NCBI RefSeq assembly: GCF_018449435.1
Contig: NZ_JAHCMU010000005.1
Coordinates: 62,001-126,000, forward strand
Length of the DNA: 64,000 nt
Direction: 5' to 3'
Origin: Flagellimonas sp. 389
GTDB lineage: Bacteria; Bacteroidota; Bacteroidia; Flavobacteriales; Flavobacteriaceae
In this document: positions 1 to 9,662 of the stretch, piece after piece
Layout of the letters: the number at the start of each line of letters is the position of its first letter
Position numbering within the stretch: position 1 is the first letter of the stretch
Notes under the pieces: generated by a model
Seen by the model: only the letters and a program-made list of their open reading frames with translations
What the model was told of the DNA's origin: nothing
The model's database searches: none
Made by a program: the position numbers and the translations under genes

Positions 1-1
1 T

Positions 2-1306
2 CCTCAATTATTTTTGACAGAGATACTGGATATTACTTTTGACAGAAAAAAGGAAATCGAGAAAAACATCAAAGCCGCCATTAAGAAGCTCAACGATTTC
101 CAAGCGCCTAGTGGCGGATTAAGTTATTGGCCCGGTTACGGCTATGCTGACGATTGGGGAACTTCATATGCTGGACATTTTATGTTGGAGGCCAAACAGA
201 AAGGGTATCAATTGCCATTGACATTTTTGAGCAATTGGTTACGCTACCAAAAGAATACTGCACGCCAATGGAGCAATCAACGTACAAGTTACAATACAGA
301 TATTGCACAAGCTTATAGGCTATACACCCTTGCCTTGGCACAACAACCAGAGCTTGCCGCCATGAACCGATTGCGGGAAGCTAAAAATTTAAGTAACGAA
401 GCCAAATGGCGTTTAGCTGCAGCTTACGCATTGGTAGGCAAGAAAGAAGTAGCCGAGCAATTGATACAGAAGGCAAACATCAATTTTCAGCCTAACTCCT
501 ATAATTATAGAACTTATGGCTCCGTTTTTAGGAATATGGCGATGGCATTGGAGACCATGGTAATCATTGGAGATGACCAACAACGGGAGTTGGCCATTTC
601 ATTGGCGAAAAAATTATCTTCCCAAAGTTGGTACAGTACCCAAGAAACATCTTTTGCCCTTTTGGCCATGGCAAAGATGGTAGCAAAAAATGGCGGTAAA
701 TCCATTAATTTAACTTTTACCAATAATGGAAAGGAAATATCCGTAAAAACAGATAGAGCTATTGCACAACGAGGACTTTCAATTACATCGGCACAAAGTG
801 AAATCACCGTTAATAATAAACAAGGGAATGTTATCTATGCCACCCTTACCCAAACAGGCAAATTACCTGTAGGTGAAGAGTTGGCACAACAACGAAACCT
901 CTCCTTGTCGGTAAGATATCTAGATGCCATTGGAAATTCCATTGATGTATCCAACCTTCGCCAAGGTACAGAGTTGCAAGCTCAGCTCACTGTTTTTAAT
1001 AGTTCAAATGACTATATTGATAATCTAGCATTAACACAAATTGTTCCAAGTGGCTGGGAAATCGTGAATACTTCCTATGCGGGCGGAGGAGATTCAAATT
1101 CGAGTAAAGCGGAGTATATTGATACGCGAGATGATCGAACCAATTTCTATTTTGACCTTGGTTCAAAAAAATCCAAAACCTTTACGGTAAAGCTAAATGC
1201 TTCCTTTTTGGGAGATTATTATCTACCTGGATCACAGGTCGAAGCTATGTACGATGATAATAGATATGCCCGTAATAAGGGGCAATGGATAAAAGTGTCA
1301 CAATAA
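2..1306 (+). CDS. alpha-2-macroglobulin family protein, C-terminal part (5' end outside window)
   Basis: The reading frame is open from the first bases (codons reading PQLFL) and has no credible start, so the gene begins upstream and about 434 codons are visible. The FPQL-type sequence at the left edge normally lies just after the CxEQ thioester-like motif of bacterial alpha-2-macroglobulins; that motif would be outside the window. The visible part has the helical thioester-domain toroid (aromatic/Gly-rich motif GGLSYWPGYGYADDWG near the start) followed by beta-rich C-terminal domains. Such proteins are periplasmic or lipid-anchored protease traps. The next gene, pbpC, starts 4 nt after this stop; the A2M-pbpC pairing is known from many Gram-negative bacteria and points to a shared role in envelope protection and repair. 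Family call is strong; whether the thioester cysteine is present cannot be seen. Confidence 0.9.
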   Translation, partial: PQLFLTEILDITFDRKKEIEKNIKAAIKKLNDFQAPSGGLSYWPGYGYADDWGTSYAGHFMLEAKQKGYQLPLTFLSNWLRYQKNTARQWSNQRTSYNTDIAQAYRLYTLALAQQPELAAMNRLREAKNLSNEAKWRLAAAYALVGKKEVAEQLIQKANINFQPNSYNYRTYGSVFRNMAMALETMVIIGDDQQRELAISLAKKLSSQSWYSTQETSFALLAMAKMVAKNGGKSINLTFTNNGKEISVKTDRAIAQRGLSITSAQSEITVNNKQGNVIYATLTQTGKLPVGEELAQQRNLSLSVRYLDAIGNSIDVSNLRQGTELQAQLTVFNSSNDYIDNLALTQIVPSGWEIVNTSYAGGGDSNSSKAEYIDTRDDRTNFYFDLGSKKSKTFTVKLNASFLGDYYLPGSQVEAMYDDNRYARNKGQWIKVSQ

Positions 1307-1310
1307 TGGG

Positions 1311-3683
1311 ATGACCGATTTTTTATCAGTTTTAAAAAGGTTTTTACCGAAACATAAAATTAAAGTTTCGGTTTTTCTGATAGTATTCTTGTTATGGTTG
1401 TTCTGTTTGCCCAAGGAGCTTTTTAAAGAGCCTACTTCAACGGTGGTGACAAGTTCAGATAATGTATTGATAGGAGCACGGATTGCGGATGATGGTCAAT
1501 GGCGTTTTCCTCAAATTGATTCTATTCCAGAACGCTTTAAGCAAAGTGTCTTACTGTTTGAAGATGAATATTTCTATAGACATCCAGGGTTTAATCCAAT
1601 TTCTATTTTCAACGCTATAATATACAACCTAACAAAAAATACACGCCGAGGAGGCAGTACAATCACCCAACAGGTTATTCGTCTGAGCAGAAAAAACAAA
1701 AGGCGTACTTATTTTGAAAAATGTATCGAAATCTTCATGGCCACACGATTGGAGTTTCGCCATTCCAAAGAGGAAATTCTAAAACTATATGCCACATATA
1801 CACCTTACGGAGGTAATGTGGTTGGGCTTGAAACCGCATCTTGGCGTTATTTTGGAATACCTGCACACGAGCTAAGTTGGGGACAATCGGCTACTTTGGC
1901 CGTGCTTCCAAATACTCCATCATTGATATTTCCAGGGAGGAATGATGAATCATTATTGAAAAAACGAAATAGGTTGCTCAAAAAACTATTGGATGAAAAA
2001 TGTTTTGACCAAACCACCTACGAACTTGCCATTTCCGAACCCTTGCCGCAACAACCAATACCTCTTCCAAACAATGCGCCACATTTAACAGAACGCGTTA
2101 AAAAGGAGCATAAGGGCGAACGTATACAAACGTCTATCGACAGGTATTTACAAAATCAAGCAAATATTGTTGCAGAACGCCATTACCAACGACTAAAAAG
2201 TAATGAAATTCATAATCTTGCCATTTTAGTATTGGATGTTGAAACTCGGAAAGTACTAAGCTATGTAGGTAATTCACAATCGGGCGAACAACATGGCAGC
2301 TATGTGGATATCATCACAAAAAATCGAAGCACGGGCAGTACTTTAAAACCTTTCCTTTTCGCATCGCTCATGCACGAAGGACAATTGTTGCCAAATACTT
2401 TGGTCAAAGATGTTCCAACAGTAATCAACGGTTATAATCCAAAAAACTTCAATAAGAAGCACTCTGGTGCCGTACCCGCAAGTAGGGCTTTATCACGATC
2501 GCTCAATGTTCCTGCAGTTAGATTGTTACGAGAATACGGACTTCAAAAATTCTACAACAAGCTCCGCAAAATGAATATGCACTCTTTGAACAAACCTGCG
2601 GGGCATTATGGGCTATCATTGATTTTAGGTGGAGCTGAAAGCACATTATGGGACGTTACCAAAACCTATGCCTCAGCTGCATCGACCTTAAATTACTTTA
2701 TATCGAATTCCAGCACATATCGTACAGGCGAATTTTTAGAACCCAGCTATCTTTTTGAAAGTGAAAACGACTTTGGCGAACAGCAATTTAATCCGTCCGT
2801 TCTAAATGCCGGGTCGTTGTACCATACGTTTAAATCATTACAAGAAGTCAATCGCCCAGAAGGAAATGAAAACTGGCAATTTTTTGATTCTTCGCAGCGT
2901 ATCGCCTGGAAAACGGGTACAAGTTTTGGTTTTAAGGATGCTTGGGCCGTTGGCGTAACTCCAAAATATGCCATTGGGGTTTGGGCAGGAAATGCTGATG
3001 GCGAAGGAAGACCCGGATTGACAGGTATTACTGCAGCCGCACCTATTTTATTCGATATTTTGGATGTACTTCCAAATAGTGGTTGGTTTCAGCAACCTTT
3101 TGATGATTTGTCAGCACTTGAAACTTGTTCTCAAAGTGGATATCGTGCTTCTGCTTTTTGTGATATCACCAAAAAAGAACTTTTACCAATACATGGAAAG
3201 AAAAGTATACAATGTCCTTATCACCATCAGGTTTTTTTGGACAACTCAGAAGCGTATAGAGTCAATTCTGAATGCTATCCTTTGGAAAACATGATAGCCA
3301 AAAATTGGTTTACGCTTCCTCCGGTAATCGAGTATTACTATACCGCTTCAAATCCGAATTACAAACCGTTACCAAATTTTCTACAGGGATGCTCGATTTC
3401 AGAAGCAAGGCTCATGGAATTTATATTTCCAAAACGAAATGAAACGGTACTTCTTCCCAAAGATCTGGGCAAAAAAACTACGGAAGTAATCTTTAAGTTG
3501 GCACACCAACAAAACGAAAGTATTGTCTACTGGTATTTGAATGAGCGCTATGTTGGTATGACCACGAGTTTTCATGAGCTTATATTGGATATAGAACCCA
3601 ACAACTATACACTTACCGCCGTAGATGATAAAGGCAATCGAATTGAACAACAAATTTCCATACGATTGGCGTCTGGAGAATAA
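1311..3683 (+). CDS. pbpC: penicillin-binding protein 1C, bifunctional glycosyltransferase/transpeptidase
   Basis: This 790-residue class A PBP polymerises and crosslinks peptidoglycan from the inner membrane. One N-terminal membrane anchor (about residues 18-33) precedes a GT51 domain with EDEYFYRHPG (catalytic Glu about 84) and GGSTITQQ (114-121). The transpeptidase domain has the SxxK motif STLK (Ser343, Lys346), an SLN triad and KTGT (Lys534). A C-terminal beta domain typical of PBP1C follows, with several cysteines. It starts 4 nt after the A2M stop, so the two are probably one transcript. All catalytic motifs are intact. PBP1C rather than 1A is chosen from the C-terminal domain and the A2M partner; in E. 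coli PBP1C is considered a minor, repair-associated enzyme. Confidence 0.93.
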   Translation: MTDFLSVLKRFLPKHKIKVSVFLIVFLLWLFCLPKELFKEPTSTVVTSSDNVLIGARIADDGQWRFPQIDSIPERFKQSVLLFEDEYFYRHPGFNPISIFNAIIYNLTKNTRRGGSTITQQVIRLSRKNKRRTYFEKCIEIFMATRLEFRHSKEEILKLYATYTPYGGNVVGLETASWRYFGIPAHELSWGQSATLAVLPNTPSLIFPGRNDESLLKKRNRLLKKLLDEKCFDQTTYELAISEPLPQQPIPLPNNAPHLTERVKKEHKGERIQTSIDRYLQNQANIVAERHYQRLKSNEIHNLAILVLDVETRKVLSYVGNSQSGEQHGSYVDIITKNRSTGSTLKPFLFASLMHEGQLLPNTLVKDVPTVINGYNPKNFNKKHSGAVPASRALSRSLNVPAVRLLREYGLQKFYNKLRKMNMHSLNKPAGHYGLSLILGGAESTLWDVTKTYASAASTLNYFISNSSTYRTGEFLEPSYLFESENDFGEQQFNPSVLNAGSLYHTFKSLQEVNRPEGNENWQFFDSSQRIAWKTGTSFGFKDAWAVGVTPKYAIGVWAGNADGEGRPGLTGITAAAPILFDILDVLPNSGWFQQPFDDLSALETCSQSGYRASAFCDITKKELLPIHGKKSIQCPYHHQVFLDNSEAYRVNSECYPLENMIAKNWFTLPPVIEYYYTASNPNYKPLPNFLQGCSISEARLMEFIFPKRNETVLLPKDLGKKTTEVIFKLAHQQNESIVYWYLNERYVGMTTSFHELILDIEPNNYTLTAVDDKGNRIEQQISIRLASGE

Positions 3684-3711
3684 TTACCCTTCCTAAAACA
3701 ACCTTTAAGGC

Positions 3712-3747
3712 CATTCTTAATTTTTTGCAGTCAAAAAATTAAGAATG
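3712..3747. repeat. perfect 16-bp AT-rich inverted repeat downstream of pbpC
   Basis: Arms 3712-3727 and 3732-3747 are exact reverse complements separated by the 4-nt loop CAGT. Each arm contains six consecutive T or A residues, but no T-tract follows the hairpin on the + strand. It lies about 30 nt after the pbpC stop and could be a weak terminator, an mRNA 3' stabiliser or a protein-binding palindrome. The rest of the 274-nt gap up to the TolC gene (3684-3957) shows no gene. Confidence 0.6.
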
Positions 3748-3957
3748 TGGAAAGCCTACAAAAAATAGAAATAGCTTTAATTATATACGATATAACCGAG
3801 CTACATAAAATTTTGCATTCATGGGATCACAGTTTTAACCGAACTGGATGATTATATTCAAAAACCATCTATAAAAAAAGGGCGTTCGTCTAGTCAATCC
3901 CCAAAACTGTCCATTTCGTTTCCCCATTTTTCCAATACCTAATAGGTTTGTTCCAAT

Positions 3958-5310
3958 ATGTTGAATTACTGGAAAATTCCTATGAGAGCACATATTTACA
4001 TAATAGTCACCGCCATACTTGGAATAAACTTTTCTATCGCTCAGCAAGTCGAAGCCACTCAGGAAAAAATATGGGACTTGGAAACATGTATATCTTATGC
4101 CCTTGATCATAGTATTACAGTGAAGGAAGCCACACTGACAAAAAATAATGCTGAAGTAGAATATAGTGCTTCAAAATCTTCCAGATTGCCCAACTTGATT
4201 GGTAATGCCAATCAAAATTTCACCAATGGTAATTCCATTGACCCTATTACAAGTGACTTTGTTTCACAGCAGATAAATTCAACGGCGTTGGGACTAAATA
4301 CGCAATTGACCTTATATCAAGGTAACCAAATCAATAATCAAATTAAACAAAGTAAGTTACTGGTAGACCAAAATGGCTTTTTTGAGGAACAGGCCAAAAA
4401 CGATATTACTTTAAGCATTTTAGAACAATATATACAACTACTCTACAGTAAAGAAGCTATCAAAATCGCTCAAAACAATTTGGAAACTTCGGGAAAAGAA
4501 GAAGAAACTGCCAAGGCGAGATACAAAGCTGGTTCAATAGCTATACGTGATTATATGGATGCCCAATCGCAAACAGCAACCAATCGATATGATGTAATCA
4601 CTGCAAAAAATGATTATGCGCTGCAACTGGTGACCTTAAAACAATTGTTGGAACTACCATCAGGTCAACCCTTAGAGATAGCAGATTCCATTGAGTTCAT
4701 TTTCGATAAAATTCCGAATCTGAGCGAAGTATATACAAAAGCTCTGGACATATTGCCCGAAATAAATGCTGGCGAGACCAACATATCCCTCTCTAATAAA
4801 CAAATAGCTATTGCCAAAGGCCAATATTTGCCCACCTTGGTGTTTACGGGAACCATTGGGACCGGTTATACCTCTACCCAAGAACTGGATTTCAGCGATC
4901 AGTTCGATGTTAACTTCAACCAAAGGGCAGGATTGTCATTGAGCATCCCTATTTTCAATAGAAATAGAACAAAAGCGGATGTTCAGATAGCAAAAGTAAA
5001 TAAGGATATTGCAGAACTACAATTGACACAAGAAAAGAAAGATTTATACCTAAAAATAGAAACCGCATGGCAAAATGCCAATACAGCCCAAAATCAACTG
5101 GAGGCTTCCCAAGTGGCACGTTCAGCGGCCTTAGAATCGTACAAACTGGCTCAGAAACAATATGAACTTGGAGCCTTGAGCACGGCAGATTTGATATTGA
5201 GCCAAAATACCTATACCAATGCTGAACAAAATTATGTTCAGGCTAAGTACTTGAACCTCCTATATACGCAGCTGTTGGAATTTTATCAAGGAAACAAGAT
5301 TAAGATTTAG
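3958..5310 (+). CDS. TolC family outer-membrane efflux protein
   Basis: The product (450 residues, or 442 from the alternative ATG at 3982) is an outer-membrane channel with two repeated OEP domains, mainly long alpha-helices. A signal peptide with core IYIIVTAILGINFSIA ends before QQ; the Met at 3982 gives the more usual signal-peptide N-terminus, so 3982 is a credible start. Sequence such as WDLETCISYALDHSITV is the standard first OEP helix. It heads a + strand cluster with an adaptor protein, ABC ATPase and MacB-like permease, so it is the exit duct of that tripartite exporter. A second, unrelated TolC gene serves the RND system at 38.7 kb. Confidence 0.9.
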   Translation: MLNYWKIPMRAHIYIIVTAILGINFSIAQQVEATQEKIWDLETCISYALDHSITVKEATLTKNNAEVEYSASKSSRLPNLIGNANQNFTNGNSIDPITSDFVSQQINSTALGLNTQLTLYQGNQINNQIKQSKLLVDQNGFFEEQAKNDITLSILEQYIQLLYSKEAIKIAQNNLETSGKEEETAKARYKAGSIAIRDYMDAQSQTATNRYDVITAKNDYALQLVTLKQLLELPSGQPLEIADSIEFIFDKIPNLSEVYTKALDILPEINAGETNISLSNKQIAIAKGQYLPTLVFTGTIGTGYTSTQELDFSDQFDVNFNQRAGLSLSIPIFNRNRTKADVQIAKVNKDIAELQLTQEKKDLYLKIETAWQNANTAQNQLEASQVARSAALESYKLAQKQYELGALSTADLILSQNTYTNAEQNYVQAKYLNLLYTQLLEFYQGNKIKI

Positions 5311-5381
5311 TGTTTAGAGCAAAACGAAGCTAATTATGGAAATCGGGTAACATACAGTAGTCATATAAAACATAGCGAGAG

Positions 5382-6614
5382 ATGAAGAATAAAAAAACAT
5401 TAATCTGGACAGGAATTGGCGTCATTGTACTTGCACTTGGGCTATACCATGTTGTTTTCGCCAATAATGGCAATTCTAAAATAGAAGTCCTTACCGTAGA
5501 ATCAAAAAAAGGGGAGGTGACTACAATGGTCACGGCTACTGGCACCATAGAACCTGTTGAACAAGTAGAGGTCGGCACACAAGTGTCGGGCGTTGTGGAA
5601 AAGATTTATGTGGATTATAACAGTGTGGTCACCAAGGGACAATTGCTCGCGGAACTGGACAAGACCATTTTGCACTCAACGCTTTCCAAGCAACAGGCCA
5701 ATTATGATAGGGCCGTTAACGACTTGGACTATCTACAGACCATTTATGACAGACAGAAAGTTTTGCACGATAATAAGGTCATCAGCAATTCTGATTATGA
5801 TGAAGCACTCTATAACCTCAACGTCGCAAAGAATTCGGTAACAGAAACCATGGCCGATCTTAAAAGTGCGAAGACCAACTTGAGCTATGCGAGTATTTAT
5901 TCCCCAATAGACGGTGTTGTACTGTCACGCGACGTGGATGAAGGCCAAACCGTGGCGGCGAGCTATAGTACCCCCACCCTATTTACCATCGCCGAAGATT
6001 TGAAACAAATGCAGGTAGAGGCTGATGTCGATGAGGCTGATATTGGGCAGGTAAAAGCGGGACAACGCGTTTCGTTTACCGTAGATGCCTATCAGAACGA
6101 AGAATTCTCGGGTACAGTGACCCAAGTACGCTTAAACCCTACTACTACCTCCAACGTGGTCACTTATACCGTAGTCATCAAAGCGGACAATCCCGAATTA
6201 AAACTCAAACCCGGACTAACGGCAACAATATCCATCTATACGGTCGAACTGAAAGATGTATTGACCATAGAGGCAAAGGCCGTTAATTTTAGGCCCAATC
6301 GAACCATGATGATGGCTTATCTAGTACAAAATAAACAGGAAAACCAACAGCCCCGAAAAGGCGAGCGGATATTTAGCGATGAAAGCACAACGGTCTGGAT
6401 GGATGACAATGGAACCTTAAAACCAAAAGAGGTGATCCTAGGAACCAGTGATGGTGTAAATGTACAAGTGCTAAGCGGTTTACAGGAAGGGGAAGAACTG
6501 GTATACCAAATGCGGTATATGGAAAATACCAAAACTGCCCCTTCTGGAGACGAAGAAAGTGAAAATCCTTTTATGCCGCCAAAACCCCCAGGTGGCGGTC
6601 GGGGACCCCAATAA
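5382..6614 (+). CDS. MacA-type periplasmic adaptor (membrane fusion protein, HlyD family)
   Basis: This 410-residue protein links an inner-membrane ABC permease to TolC. An N-terminal membrane anchor (about residues 8-27) is followed by a split lipoyl domain beginning TGTIEPVEQVEVGTQVSG, an alpha-helical hairpin (about residues 95-175), the second lipoyl half (SPIDGVVLSRDVDEGQTV) and beta-barrel domains. The C-terminus is Gly/Pro rich. It lies 71 nt after the TolC gene and 11 nt before the ATPase gene, consistent with one operon. The order adaptor-ATPase-permease matches MacA with a split MacB. Substrate cannot be read from sequence; macrolides, peptides or lipids are all known for this class. 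Confidence 0.92.
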   Translation: MKNKKTLIWTGIGVIVLALGLYHVVFANNGNSKIEVLTVESKKGEVTTMVTATGTIEPVEQVEVGTQVSGVVEKIYVDYNSVVTKGQLLAELDKTILHSTLSKQQANYDRAVNDLDYLQTIYDRQKVLHDNKVISNSDYDEALYNLNVAKNSVTETMADLKSAKTNLSYASIYSPIDGVVLSRDVDEGQTVAASYSTPTLFTIAEDLKQMQVEADVDEADIGQVKAGQRVSFTVDAYQNEEFSGTVTQVRLNPTTTSNVVTYTVVIKADNPELKLKPGLTATISIYTVELKDVLTIEAKAVNFRPNRTMMMAYLVQNKQENQQPRKGERIFSDESTTVWMDDNGTLKPKEVILGTSDGVNVQVLSGLQEGEELVYQMRYMENTKTAPSGDEESENPFMPPKPPGGGRGPQ

Positions 6615-6625
6615 AATGAAAGACT

Positions 6626-7366
6626 ATGAAAGAGAAAGCAATACACCTAGCACATTTAAAACGAAGTTTTAAAATGGGGGAAGATACGGTTCATGCATTG
6701 GATGGGATTTCCTTCGGTATCGAAGAGGGGGAGTTTGTGACCATTATGGGTTCCAGTGGCTCTGGTAAAAGCACCTTGTTAAATCTTATCGGGTGCCTCG
6801 ACCGACCCACTTCGGGAACATATAAAATAGATGGTGTTTCTATAAAAGATTTGGGTAAAAATCAACTTGCCCAAATTCGTAATGAAAAAATAGGGTTCAT
6901 CTTTCAATCCTACAACCTTCTGCCCCGGACGACCGCCCTCGAAAATGTGGAGCTGCCATTACTGTATAACAATTCCATTGGCGTGGAAGAGCGCAGAAAG
7001 AGGGCGTTGGAGGCTTTGGAAAAAGTAAGCTTATCTGACCGATTGCACCATACCCCATCACAATTATCAGGAGGTCAACAACAACGCGTGGCCATTGCCA
7101 GATCCCTGGTAAATGACCCTGTGGTCATCTTGGCAGATGAAGCTACAGGAAACTTGGACACCAAAACATCATATGAAATCATGGCCCTTTTTCAAGAACT
7201 GAACAGACAGGGCAAAACTATTGTCTTTGTGACCCATGAACCCGATATCGCCAGTTTTAGTGGGAGGACCATCGTTTTGAAGGATGGTAAAATCATTAGG
7301 GATGAAAAGAACACTAACGTACGCGTAGCCCTCGACGATTTAAGAGCAATACCAAAACAGGATTGA
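6626..7366 (+). CDS. ABC transporter ATP-binding protein, MacB/LolD type
   Basis: This 246-residue nucleotide-binding subunit powers the MacB-like permease encoded next. Walker A is GSSGSGKST (42-50), the Q-loop region reads FIFQSYNLLP, the signature is LSGGQQQR (147-154) and Walker B with catalytic Glu is VVILADE (166-172), followed by an H-loop (VTHEPD). These features place it in the MacB/LolD/FtsE-like branch. Only 1 nt separates its stop from the permease start, so co-translation is likely. In E. coli MacB the ATPase and permease are fused; here they are separate genes, a common arrangement in Bacteroidota. All catalytic motifs are intact. Confidence 0.94.
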   Translation: MKEKAIHLAHLKRSFKMGEDTVHALDGISFGIEEGEFVTIMGSSGSGKSTLLNLIGCLDRPTSGTYKIDGVSIKDLGKNQLAQIRNEKIGFIFQSYNLLPRTTALENVELPLLYNNSIGVEERRKRALEALEKVSLSDRLHHTPSQLSGGQQQRVAIARSLVNDPVVILADEATGNLDTKTSYEIMALFQELNRQGKTIVFVTHEPDIASFSGRTIVLKDGKIIRDEKNTNVRVALDDLRAIPKQD

Positions 7367-7367
7367 C

Positions 7368-8588
7368 ATGAGAATGCTAAACTTATTGAAAATATCCTTC
7401 AAAGCAATTGTCCTGAACAAGGTCAGGGCACTTTTGACCATGTTGGGAGTCATTATCGGGGTTGCCTCCGTTATCGCCATGCTGGCCATAGGAGAAGGTT
7501 CCAAACAGAGCATTAAGGCGCAAATCTCTAGCATGGGATCTAATATGATTACCATAAGGCCCTATGCCGAAAGACAGGGGGGCGTACGTTTGAGCCGAAA
7601 TGAAATGCAATCGTTGACTTTGGATGATTTTGAGTTGATACAGTCCGAAGCTTCATTACTGACAAATGTTTCGCCTCAGGTAGATGGCAATGGCCAGGTC
7701 ATCTATGGTTCAGATAATTGGCCGTCGAGCATCTACGGTGTCAATCCCGAATATTTGTCCATACGCGTGTGGGAAATACAGAGTGGGAGCATGTTCACGG
7801 ATGTCGAAGTAAAATCCGCTTCAAAAGTTGCAGTAATTGGCCAGACCGTGGTAGAGAACATATTCACGAACGGCGAAGATCCCGTAGGAAGGATGATTCG
7901 CTTCAACAATATTCCTTTCAAGGTCATAGGGGTTTTGGAAGAGAAAGGGGAGAACACCTTTGGGCAGGATCAAGATGATGTAGTATTGGCGCCTTACACA
8001 ACGGTACAAAAAAGAATCTTGGCCATCGATTATTTACAATCCATTACGGCTTCAGCCATCAGTGAAGAGCAATCTGAGGAGGCAGTCGAAGAAGTAACGG
8101 AACTTATGAACAAATCACACGAAATACAAAAGGGTGCAACTGCGGATTTTGAGATTCGCTCCATGGAGGAACTGATTTCCACATTTAGCTCCACCGGTGA
8201 AATGCTGACAATACTATTGGTGGCCATAGCCAGTATATCCCTACTCATAGGTGGCATAGGAATTATGAACATTATGTACGTATCCGTCAAGGAACGAACC
8301 CGCGAAATTGGTTTACGGTTGGCAGTTGGTGCAAAAAGTAGTGATATCTTGATGCAGTTTTTAATAGAAGCCATTCTGATCAGTATCACAGGTGGTTTAA
8401 TTGGTGTATTTTTAGGACTCAGTACTACTTATTTTATAGAAAAAATGCTTTCATGGCCCACAAGCGTCACAGGGTATTCCATCGTAATATCGTTCGCGGT
8501 ATGTGCAATCACCGGTATCTTTTTTGGCTGGTATCCGGCAAGAAAAGCGGCTACATTAGATCCCATTGAGGCCATGCGATATGAATAA
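7368..8588 (+). CDS. MacB-type ABC permease (FtsX-like)
   Basis: This 406-residue membrane subunit has the MacB topology: one N-terminal transmembrane helix (LLTMLGVIIGVASVIAMLAI), a periplasmic MacB_PCD domain of about 230 residues, then three C-terminal helices forming the FtsX domain, with the conserved GGIGIMNIMYVSVKERTREIG segment. It acts as a mechanotransmitter that drives substrate from the periplasm through adaptor and TolC rather than across the inner membrane. The start of the downstream sensor kinase lies inside its last codons (overlap 8581-8588), indicating translational coupling of exporter and regulator. Confidence 0.93.
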   Translation: MRMLNLLKISFKAIVLNKVRALLTMLGVIIGVASVIAMLAIGEGSKQSIKAQISSMGSNMITIRPYAERQGGVRLSRNEMQSLTLDDFELIQSEASLLTNVSPQVDGNGQVIYGSDNWPSSIYGVNPEYLSIRVWEIQSGSMFTDVEVKSASKVAVIGQTVVENIFTNGEDPVGRMIRFNNIPFKVIGVLEEKGENTFGQDQDDVVLAPYTTVQKRILAIDYLQSITASAISEEQSEEAVEEVTELMNKSHEIQKGATADFEIRSMEELISTFSSTGEMLTILLVAIASISLLIGGIGIMNIMYVSVKERTREIGLRLAVGAKSSDILMQFLIEAILISITGGLIGVFLGLSTTYFIEKMLSWPTSVTGYSIVISFAVCAITGIFFGWYPARKAATLDPIEAMRYE

Positions 8589-9645
8589 CATTACTATTGG
8601 AATGACTAGAAAGAACAAGATTTTATTGCCCATACTACACCTAATGGCTTGGGCGGTACTTTTATTAATTCCTTATTTTCTGACCCTAAACTATGACGAG
8701 GAGACGGACCACGTCTTTCTTAAAACCCTTGAACGTTCGTGGTTACATTTGTTTTTCTATGCGATTATCTTTTACATCAATTTTTTGTTTCTTATTGATC
8801 GGTACTTGTTTAAGAAAAATGCAGTGGCCTTTTTTCTCATCAATGCATTGTTGATCGCTCTTTCCATCTGGATGCGGGAAGCTCTCAAAACCAATTATTT
8901 TGATGAGTTTTTAGCATCAAAAAACGGAGCTCCCAAAGGTAGGCCCAAAGAAATCATGTTCTATCTAAGTGTCATTGCATCTTCGGTTCCAATCGCTTTT
9001 TCGGTGGCTTTGAAAACGATGCAGCGATGGACAAGGACGGAAGCCGAAAAAAAAGAAGCTGCAAACATAAAACTACAATCCGAGATACAACATTTAAAAT
9101 ATCAGTTACAACCACATTTCTTCTTTAACTCCCTGAACAATATCTATTCTCTTGTTGATATTTCCCAGGAACGGGCAAAAAAAACCATACATCGACTCGG
9201 TAAATTGATGCGCTATTTGCTGTATGAAACGAATATCGAAAAGGTAGGCCTACAGGATGAAATCGATTTTATGATCCAGTATATTGAACTGATGCGGCTT
9301 CGGTTTTCAGAAAAAATATCCATATCCTATACGTTTCCTAAAAATGCCGATAAAATAAAGATTACTCCATTATTGTTCATTACCTTGATAGAAAACGCTT
9401 TTAAGCACGGTATACCTGCAAGTAAAGAGGCAACGCTTACCTTTAGTATGGAAATCATTGGAAAAACATTGGTTTTTAAAGCAATCAACCAAAATTTTCC
9501 CAAGAAGGTCAGCGATAAAAGCGGTTCGGGAATAGGGTTGGAAAATCTGAGTAAACGATTAAAACTTTTGTACCCTAACAAACACACCTTTACCAATACT
9601 GTAGCCAATGGTAACTTTATGGTTATCTTGACTTTGGAAATATAA
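8581..9645 (+). CDS. LytS-type sensor histidine kinase (His_kinase family), paired with exporter
   Basis: The protein (354 residues from ATG 8581) has four predicted transmembrane helices in the first 145 residues, a short coiled coil, then the His_kinase domain with phosphoacceptor motif QLQPHFFFNS (His179) and a HATPase domain with N-box ENAFKHG and G-box GSGIGLENL. ATG 8581 was chosen because it overlaps the permease stop; Met at 8602 is an alternative and a TTG at 8566 is less likely. No separate periplasmic sensor domain is visible, so the signal is probably sensed by the membrane helices or relayed from the exporter. It sits at the end of the TolC-MacA-MacB operon and 17 nt before its LytTR partner, so feedback control of the exporter is the obvious inference. 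Confidence 0.9.
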   Translation: MNNITIGMTRKNKILLPILHLMAWAVLLLIPYFLTLNYDEETDHVFLKTLERSWLHLFFYAIIFYINFLFLIDRYLFKKNAVAFFLINALLIALSIWMREALKTNYFDEFLASKNGAPKGRPKEIMFYLSVIASSVPIAFSVALKTMQRWTRTEAEKKEAANIKLQSEIQHLKYQLQPHFFFNSLNNIYSLVDISQERAKKTIHRLGKLMRYLLYETNIEKVGLQDEIDFMIQYIELMRLRFSEKISISYTFPKNADKIKITPLLFITLIENAFKHGIPASKEATLTFSMEIIGKTLVFKAINQNFPKKVSDKSGSGIGLENLSKRLKLLYPNKHTFTNTVANGNFMVILTLEI

Positions 9646-9662
9646 GACAGCGCTTTGCTAAA

